Assembly: GCA_963739975.1 (NCBI GenBank) | Contig: CAVUCK010000012.1 | Span: 310,001-374,000, forward strand | DNA length: 64,000 nucleotides | Source: JALZMG01 sp963739975 | GTDB lineage: Bacteria; Actinomycetota; Acidimicrobiia; Acidimicrobiales; Ilumatobacteraceae | Direction: 5' to 3' | Shown: positions 59,821 through 64,000 of the stretch, piece by piece | Position numbering within the stretch: the stretch's first letter is position 1 | Layout of the letters: each line of letters starts with the position of its first letter | Position numbers and translations under genes: made by a program | The notes under the pieces: generated by a model | The model's database searches: none | Told to the model about the DNA's origin: nothing | Seen by the model: only the letters and a program-made list of their open reading frames with translations

Positions 59821-59859
59821 GGTGAGCGGTGAGGGGACTCTGTGCCCTCACCGCTCACC
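59821..59859 (-). terminator. Strong hairpin downstream of the aldolase gene
   Basis: Perfect 15-base arms GGTGAGCGGTGAGGG (59821-59835) and CCCTCACCGCTCACC (59845-59859) enclose a nine-base loop. It starts ten bases past the aldolase stop and eight bases before the tRNA, in their shared direction. There is no U-tract, but such GC stems often end transcripts in actinobacteria. It would insulate the tRNA from aldolase transcription. Confidence 0.6.
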
Positions 59860-59869
59860 GCATGTCGGA

Positions 59870-60757
59870 TCAGGTCTTGGAGGCGGCGGCGATGCTGGCG
59901 ATGGTCTCGTCGAGCATGGCGTCGAACTCGGCGTCGGTCTGCTGCGCCGTGAGGCCGTCGGTCAGGGCCCGCGAGAAGCTGGCGATCACGCCGTGGTTGC
60001 GGGCCAGCTTGGCGTTGGCCTCGTCCCGGGCGTAGCCGCCGGACAGCGCCACCACCCGCAGCACCTTGGGGTGCTCGACCAGCTCGGCGTAGAAGTCGTC
60101 CTCGTCCGGCAGGGTCAGCTTGAGCATCACCTGCTGGTCGCCGGACACGCCGTCGAGGCGGCGCAGGATCCCGGCCCGCAGCAGCTCCTCGGCGGCCGCC
60201 TTCTCGGCGCTGTGGATGTCGACCTCGGGCTCGATGATCGGCACGAGGCCGGCATCGAGGATCTGCTGGCCGACCTCGAACTGCTGGTCGACCACAGCCT
60301 CGACGCCGTCCTTGTCGGCGAGGAGGATGACCGAGCGCATCTTGGTGCCGAACACGCCCTTGTCGACCGCCCGCGCCAGCAGCTCGTCCAACCCGGGGAT
60401 CGGCTTCATCACCTGCACGCCGTGGTTGGCGTCGGCCAGGCCCTTGTCCACCTTCAGGAACGGCACGACCTGCTTCTTCGACCACAGGAAGTCGGCCGAG
60501 CCCTGGCCCTCGATCTCCCGATCCATCGTCCCCTCGAAGAGGATCGCCCCGAGGATTCGATCGCCGCCGAAGCTCGGGCTGAGGATGATCCGCGAGCGCA
60601 TGGCGTGCATGGCGTCGAACATCTCGTCCTCGCCCGAGTACGCATCGGGCTCGACCCCGTACGCGGCGAGCGCCTTGGGCGTGCTCCCGCCGCTCTGGTC
60701 CAGCGCGGCGATGAAGCCGCCACCCGTGCCGACCTTCTCCAACTGCTCCTGGTTCAT
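59870..60757 (-). CDS. fda: Fructose-bisphosphate aldolase class I
   Basis: 295 residues from ATG 60757. The opening IAALDQSGGSTPKALAAYG, then SPSFGGDRILGAILFE, KKQVVPFLKVDKGLA, VPIIEPEVDIHS and VMLKLTLPDEDDFY (with the Schiff-base Lys) match the bacterial class I aldolases that are about 295 residues long. It cleaves fructose 1,6-bisphosphate to triose phosphates without metal. It appears as a single gene followed by a hairpin terminator. Confidence 0.94.
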   Translation of the reverse strand: MNQEQLEKVGTGGGFIAALDQSGGSTPKALAAYGVEPDAYSGEDEMFDAMHAMRSRIILSPSFGGDRILGAILFEGTMDREIEGQGSADFLWSKKQVVPFLKVDKGLADANHGVQVMKPIPGLDELLARAVDKGVFGTKMRSVILLADKDGVEAVVDQQFEVGQQILDAGLVPIIEPEVDIHSAEKAAAEELLRAGILRRLDGVSGDQQVMLKLTLPDEDDFYAELVEHPKVLRVVALSGGYARDEANAKLARNHGVIASFSRALTDGLTAQQTDAEFDAMLDETIASIAAASKT

Positions 60758-60821
60758 CGTGGACCTCCGGATCGCCGCGACCGCCGATCGACCGTAGCAA
60801 CGCCCGGGCCGACCGGCGACC

Positions 60822-63227
60822 TCACTGGACGGGGAGCCATCCGAGTGCCAGCTGCGTCACCTTCACGTCGGAGCGTTCGAGTGAGACGGTCATCGTTTCG
60901 ACCTTGGCCGCCGTCTCCAGCCACCGCTGGTCGATCTCGGTCAGCTCCTCGGCCAGCTCGGCCTCCAGATCCTCGATGTCGGTCTGCAGCCGGGCCGCCT
61001 TGTTCTCGGCCGCTTCGACCCTCGTGCGCGACGCCGACGTGCGCCCCGAACGACCCGCGGCGCGGCCGAGCTGACCGAGCATCCCGCCGCGTGACCGCCG
61101 CCCGCCGAGCAGACCGCCGAGGATCGACCCGGCAGACGACAGCAGGTCGTCGCGCGAACGGGCCTCCTGCTGGTCCCTGGCGACCTGCGCCGAATCGGAC
61201 GCCGCCTCGAGCCGGTTGCGCAACGTCGTGGCCTTGGCTTCGTACTTGTTCCGCTTGGTGGCCAGCTCGGCGTCGGCTCGCTCGCCCGCCACGGTCCGAC
61301 AGCGCAGGGCGAAGTCCTCCGCGCTCTCGCCGGCTCGTCCATACAGCTTGAGCGCCCGGTTGACGGGCAGCTCCATGGTCAGGCTGCGCGAGAGGTGTTC
61401 GGTCAGGCCGCGCTCGACGCCGGTCCAGAACGTCGACGAGTCGAGCGGCGCCCCGGTCAGGCGATAGCCGACGACCTGCGGCGGCTCCGTACGCAGATCG
61501 CGGTCGTCGTAGTCGACGGCCACGGCGCGGGTGGCGTCGACGTGCTCGGCCAGCGGGAAGAGCACGGCCTCGTACTCGGCGTCGTGGACGAGATCGGCCT
61601 TGGTCTCGTCGTAGCGCAGGCTGACGCGGGCGACGACTGCCGGCGCCAGCGTCGTCCCCATCGACGAGGCGCCGACCGACTCCAGCCACGGGGCCGCCGG
61701 ATCGACCCAGCGCACGGCGATCTTGCCGGCGATCTCGGGCATGACCGGCGTGGCGTCGGCATCGGGCGCCGCGGCGGGTGCAGGGAGCGCGGCCGCTGGC
61801 GCGTCAGCAGCTTGCGCCACGTCGGACGGAGCGGCCGCCGGAGACGGCGGCACCACCACCTCGCCCGTCAGCTGCTTGATCTGATCCCTCGTCATCGGCC
61901 CGCGCAGGTAGCTCATCGCCCAGCGCGTCGTGAACACCTCGGGCTGGTCCTTGCCGGCTCGCCGCAGCACGAACTCCCGCTTGGCCAGCCCGCTGATCGT
62001 GTCGCCGACGGCGCCGACGTCGACCCCGCCGGCGGCGGCGCTCATCCCGTCGAGCAGGCGCTGCTTGTCACGGTCCGTCTGCAGGCGTCCGACCATCCAC
62101 GTGCCGGCGTTGGACAGCGCCTTGTAGTCCACGTCGACGGGGTTCTGGGTCGCCAGCACGACGCCGACGCCGAAGGCCCTGGCCTGCTTCATCAGCGTCA
62201 TGATCGGCTTCTTGGTCGGCGGGTTGGCCGTCGGCGGCAGGTACCCGGCGACCTCGTCCATGTACAGCAGGACGCGCAGATCGGTCGTGCCGCTCTGGCG
62301 GCGCATCCACGTGACGACCTTGGACAGCAGCATCGAGGTGACGAACTGGCGCTCCTCGTCCGAGAGGTGGGCGATCGTGACGATGGCGCAGCGCCCGGTG
62401 CCCTCCGCCGTGTACAAGAGCGACTGCACGTCGAGCGGCTGGCCGGCGCCCCACGCGGCGAACGCCGGCGACGCCAGCAGGCCGTTCAGCTTCATGGCCA
62501 GCGCCGTGCGGTCCGCCGGCGGGAAGAACTGGTCGAGCTCGAAGACGCCGAGCTTGCGCAGCGGCGGCTGCTGGACCATCCCGACCAGCGTCGGCAGGTC
62601 GAGCGAAGCGCCCGATGACCAGGCGTGCTGGATCAGGTTGGCGAGCAGGATGTGCTCCCGACTCGACAGCGGGTCGGCGTCGATCCCGACCAGTCCGAGC
62701 AGCCCGGAGGCGTAGCCATCGATCTCGTCGCCGATCACCTCGAGGTCGTCGGTCGCCGGCGCCTGCAGCGAGCCGACGATGTTGATCGGCACGCCTGATT
62801 GCGAGCCGGGCGTGTAGATCGTGAAGTCGGTCGCCGCCCGCAGCGCGGTGATCTGCTCGGACCCGTACCCCCACCCGGCGAGGCCCTCGCGCCACGCTGT
62901 CGCCTGCTGCTCGGCGAACTGCTCGGGTGTTGCGCCTGCCGCCTTGGCCTGGGCGTCGTCGATCCACGGGCGGAACGATGCCGGCGCCAGGTCGGGGAAC
63001 GTCAGGCACAGGTTGGTGAGGTCGCCCTTGGGGTCGATGAGCAGCGTCGGGAGCCCGGACGTCAGGACCTCCTCGATCAGGACCACGCCGAGACCGGTCT
63101 TGCCCGAGCCCGTCATGCCGACGATCACGCCGTGCGTCGTGAAGTCCTCCGTCTCGAGGCGCACGTCCGTCCCGGTGCGCTCGTGCGTGGCGGCATCGAC
63201 GAGCCCGCCGAGGAACAGCTCAGCCAT
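60822..63227 (-). CDS. HerA/DUF853-like P-loop ATPase
   Basis: 801 residues. The start (MAELFLGGLVDAATHERTG) leads directly into Walker A GMTGSGKTG at 37-45. LLIDPKGDLTNLCL, the Walker B-like LRVLLYMDEVAGYLPPT, and GVGVVLATQNPVDVDYKALSN are typical of HerA/DUF853 proteins. An Ala/Pro linker near 480 and a C-terminal Gly/Arg-rich region (SILGGLLGGRRSRGG) followed by a coiled coil extend it. HerA-type ATPases translocate DNA; the DUF853 group is poorly characterised and may act in DNA processing or defence. No NurA or other partner is adjacent. Confidence 0.85.
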   Translation of the reverse strand: MAELFLGGLVDAATHERTGTDVRLETEDFTTHGVIVGMTGSGKTGLGVVLIEEVLTSGLPTLLIDPKGDLTNLCLTFPDLAPASFRPWIDDAQAKAAGATPEQFAEQQATAWREGLAGWGYGSEQITALRAATDFTIYTPGSQSGVPINIVGSLQAPATDDLEVIGDEIDGYASGLLGLVGIDADPLSSREHILLANLIQHAWSSGASLDLPTLVGMVQQPPLRKLGVFELDQFFPPADRTALAMKLNGLLASPAFAAWGAGQPLDVQSLLYTAEGTGRCAIVTIAHLSDEERQFVTSMLLSKVVTWMRRQSGTTDLRVLLYMDEVAGYLPPTANPPTKKPIMTLMKQARAFGVGVVLATQNPVDVDYKALSNAGTWMVGRLQTDRDKQRLLDGMSAAAGGVDVGAVGDTISGLAKREFVLRRAGKDQPEVFTTRWAMSYLRGPMTRDQIKQLTGEVVVPPSPAAAPSDVAQAADAPAAALPAPAAAPDADATPVMPEIAGKIAVRWVDPAAPWLESVGASSMGTTLAPAVVARVSLRYDETKADLVHDAEYEAVLFPLAEHVDATRAVAVDYDDRDLRTEPPQVVGYRLTGAPLDSSTFWTGVERGLTEHLSRSLTMELPVNRALKLYGRAGESAEDFALRCRTVAGERADAELATKRNKYEAKATTLRNRLEAASDSAQVARDQQEARSRDDLLSSAGSILGGLLGGRRSRGGMLGQLGRAAGRSGRTSASRTRVEAAENKAARLQTDIEDLEAELAEELTEIDQRWLETAAKVETMTVSLERSDVKVTQLALGWLPVQ

Positions 63228-63266
63228 CTGGATGACCGTAGCGAGCGGCGGAACTAGCGTCCTCGT

Positions 63267-63925
63267 GTGACGTTCCGCGGTATTCCGGCCGAGGCGTTGG
63301 ACTTCTACGCCCGCCTCGAAGCCGACAACACCAAGTCGTTCTGGCAGACCAACAAGGCGACGTTCGAGTCAGACGTGAAGGCGCCAGTGCAGGCGCTGTG
63401 CGACGAGCTCGGTGAGTACGGCCCCTTCCACCTGTTCCGCCCTACAACGATCTCCGCTTCGCCAAGGGCAAGCCCCCCTACAAGACGGCCCAGGGCGCCT
63501 ACGGCGAAGGGACTGGCGGCGCCGGCTACTACGTCCAGGTGTCGGCCGACGGGTTGATGGTCGCGGCGGGCTACTACGCCATGGCCAAGGACCAGCTCGA
63601 ACGGTTCCGCGAGGCGGTCGACGCAGAGCCCGGTGGGACCGTCGAGCTGCTCGCCCACGACCTCGAGCGGCGGGGCTACTCGATCGGCGCCATCGACGAG
63701 CTCAAGTCGGCGCCCCGCGGCTACCCCAAGGACCACCCGCGCATCGAGCTGCTTCGGCGCAAGGGCCTGATGATGTCGCGGTCCTGGGCGCCGGCGTCCT
63801 GGCTGCACACGAAGCAGGCGGCGTCCAAGGTGCGCAAGGTGTGGAAGGACGCCGCGCCGATGTGCGAGTGGCTCAACCGCTGGGTCGGGCCGTCCGTCCT
63901 ACCTCCGCCGGAGGCGTCACGCTGA
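63267..63925 (+). pseudogene. DUF2461 family protein, interrupted by a one-base frameshift
   Basis: The first frame gives ALDFYARLEADNTKSFW to PFHLFRP at about 63440. The family sequence then continues one base out of phase: YNDLRFAKGKPPYKTAQGAY, then YYVQVSADGLMVAAGYYAMA and the normal C-terminus to 63925. One missing C in the CCCT run near 63439-63442 would restore a 220-residue DUF2461 protein. All conserved segments are otherwise intact, so the lesion is recent or a sequence error. Function of DUF2461 is not known. It is divergent from the HerA-like gene. Confidence 0.8.
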
Positions 63926-63977
63926 CATCATTGAGGGGTTGACATGACGTCGCGATGATGTCACCATGACGTCATGG
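63923..63977. promoter_or_regulatory. Promoter/operator region with nested TGAC-type palindromes
   Basis: TGACATCAT (63923-63931) and ATGATGTCA (63955-63963) are exact inverted repeats. Between them lies TTGACA (63939-63944), a -35-like hexamer. CCATGACGTCATGG (63964-63977) is a perfect palindrome. The cluster of related TGAC half-sites directly before a start codon suggests an operator for a dimeric regulator, possibly the downstream product itself. Confidence 0.5.
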
Positions 63978-64000
63978 ACCTTGAGCCGTTCGTCGAGCAA
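63974..64000 (+). CDS. Start of a further gene (partial, unknown)
   Basis: ATG 63974 opens a frame MDLEPFVEQ that runs off the window. The first nine residues resemble a conserved actinobacterial family whose members begin MDL-P-VE-LR and are preceded by TGAC-rich promoters, but nine residues do not allow a firm call. A competing ATG at 63966 gives a Ser-rich frame that looks less likely. Confidence 0.35.

Noticed and set aside
59311..59825. Open frames on the + strand crossing the tRNA gene and encoding GFEPSLSST- or GIRTLTV-like ends
   Set aside because: These endings are the well-known translations of the antisense strand of a tRNA; the frames also oppose the alr-like gene.

Overview
The window is about 70% GC and densely packed. 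GTG starts are common and stop/start overlaps (GTGA, ATGA, TGATG) are frequent. The gene content points to an actinobacterium: a homodimeric AceE-type pyruvate dehydrogenase, a split Ku/LigD-polymerase NHEJ pair, a mycobacterial-type CysM with a Mec-like JAMM peptidase, an F420-type LLM oxidoreductase, a class I fructose-bisphosphate aldolase, and HxlR regulators carrying an SCP2-like tail. I suspect Acidimicrobiia (Ilumatobacter-like), but this is inference only. No gene-free stretch exceeds 300 bases.

Layout. 1-6904: cell-surface polysaccharide genes (end of a probable glycosyltransferase, DUF2304, two large membrane proteins, a flippase, an O-antigen-ligase-like polymerase). 6969-8783: aquaporin, then a decayed VapC remnant and a vapBC pair whose toxin is frameshifted. 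8824-15725: aceE, rnhA, acyl-CoA ligase, a Cys/Met-metabolism PLP enzyme and a short-chain dehydrogenase. 15746-19496: a secreted SGNH hydrolase, a nuclease gene bracketed by 74-bp inverted repeats, then argJ coupled to a MarR regulator. 19580-25323: YceI, an epimerase-like protein, an anchored exported protein, PEBP, a truncated flavin-type oxidoreductase, and a DsbE/MPT53-like lipoprotein with an in-frame UGA at its first catalytic Cys position. 25443-32151: a giant GMC oxidoreductase/hydrolase fusion and a cyclase-AAA-TPR regulator. 32295-37980: lpdA, E2, a fused lipB-lipA and an Xaa-Pro peptidase. Together these make a lipoate and 2-oxoacid dehydrogenase unit that would supply E2/E3 and lipoyl groups to the distant aceE E1. 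38073-44167: lipoprotein, LtrA, a membrane protein, ku, ligD-type polymerase and a frameshifted serine hydrolase. 44240-49207: AMP ligase, amidase, and a thioesterase/LLM oxidoreductase fusion. 49232-53462: adenylate kinase, Mec, smpB, cysM and a FAS1 protein. 53459-64000: MFS/HxlR pair, murI-rph-rdgB, an EEP phosphatase with an alr-like enzyme, an unusual tRNA, class I aldolase, a HerA-like ATPase, a frameshifted DUF2461 gene and the start of a further gene.

The most striking signals are not ordinary genes. (1) Palindromic repeat families are dispersed at gene 3' ends. One of them (74 bp, three copies) brackets an AbiEi-HTH/DUF559 nuclease gene as terminal inverted repeats and looks like a small mobile unit. 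A second, unrelated-sequence family has the same direct-direct-inverted architecture. (2) There is a probable selenoprotein: UxxC replaces CxxC in a thioredoxin-fold lipoprotein, with a bSECIS-like hairpin 26 nt after the UGA. (3) LipB and LipA are fused in one frame. (4) A class I tRNA has anticodon UAG. (5) Several genes have been altered at their ends by repeat insertion. Three single-base frameshifts also occur; these could be real decay or sequence error.
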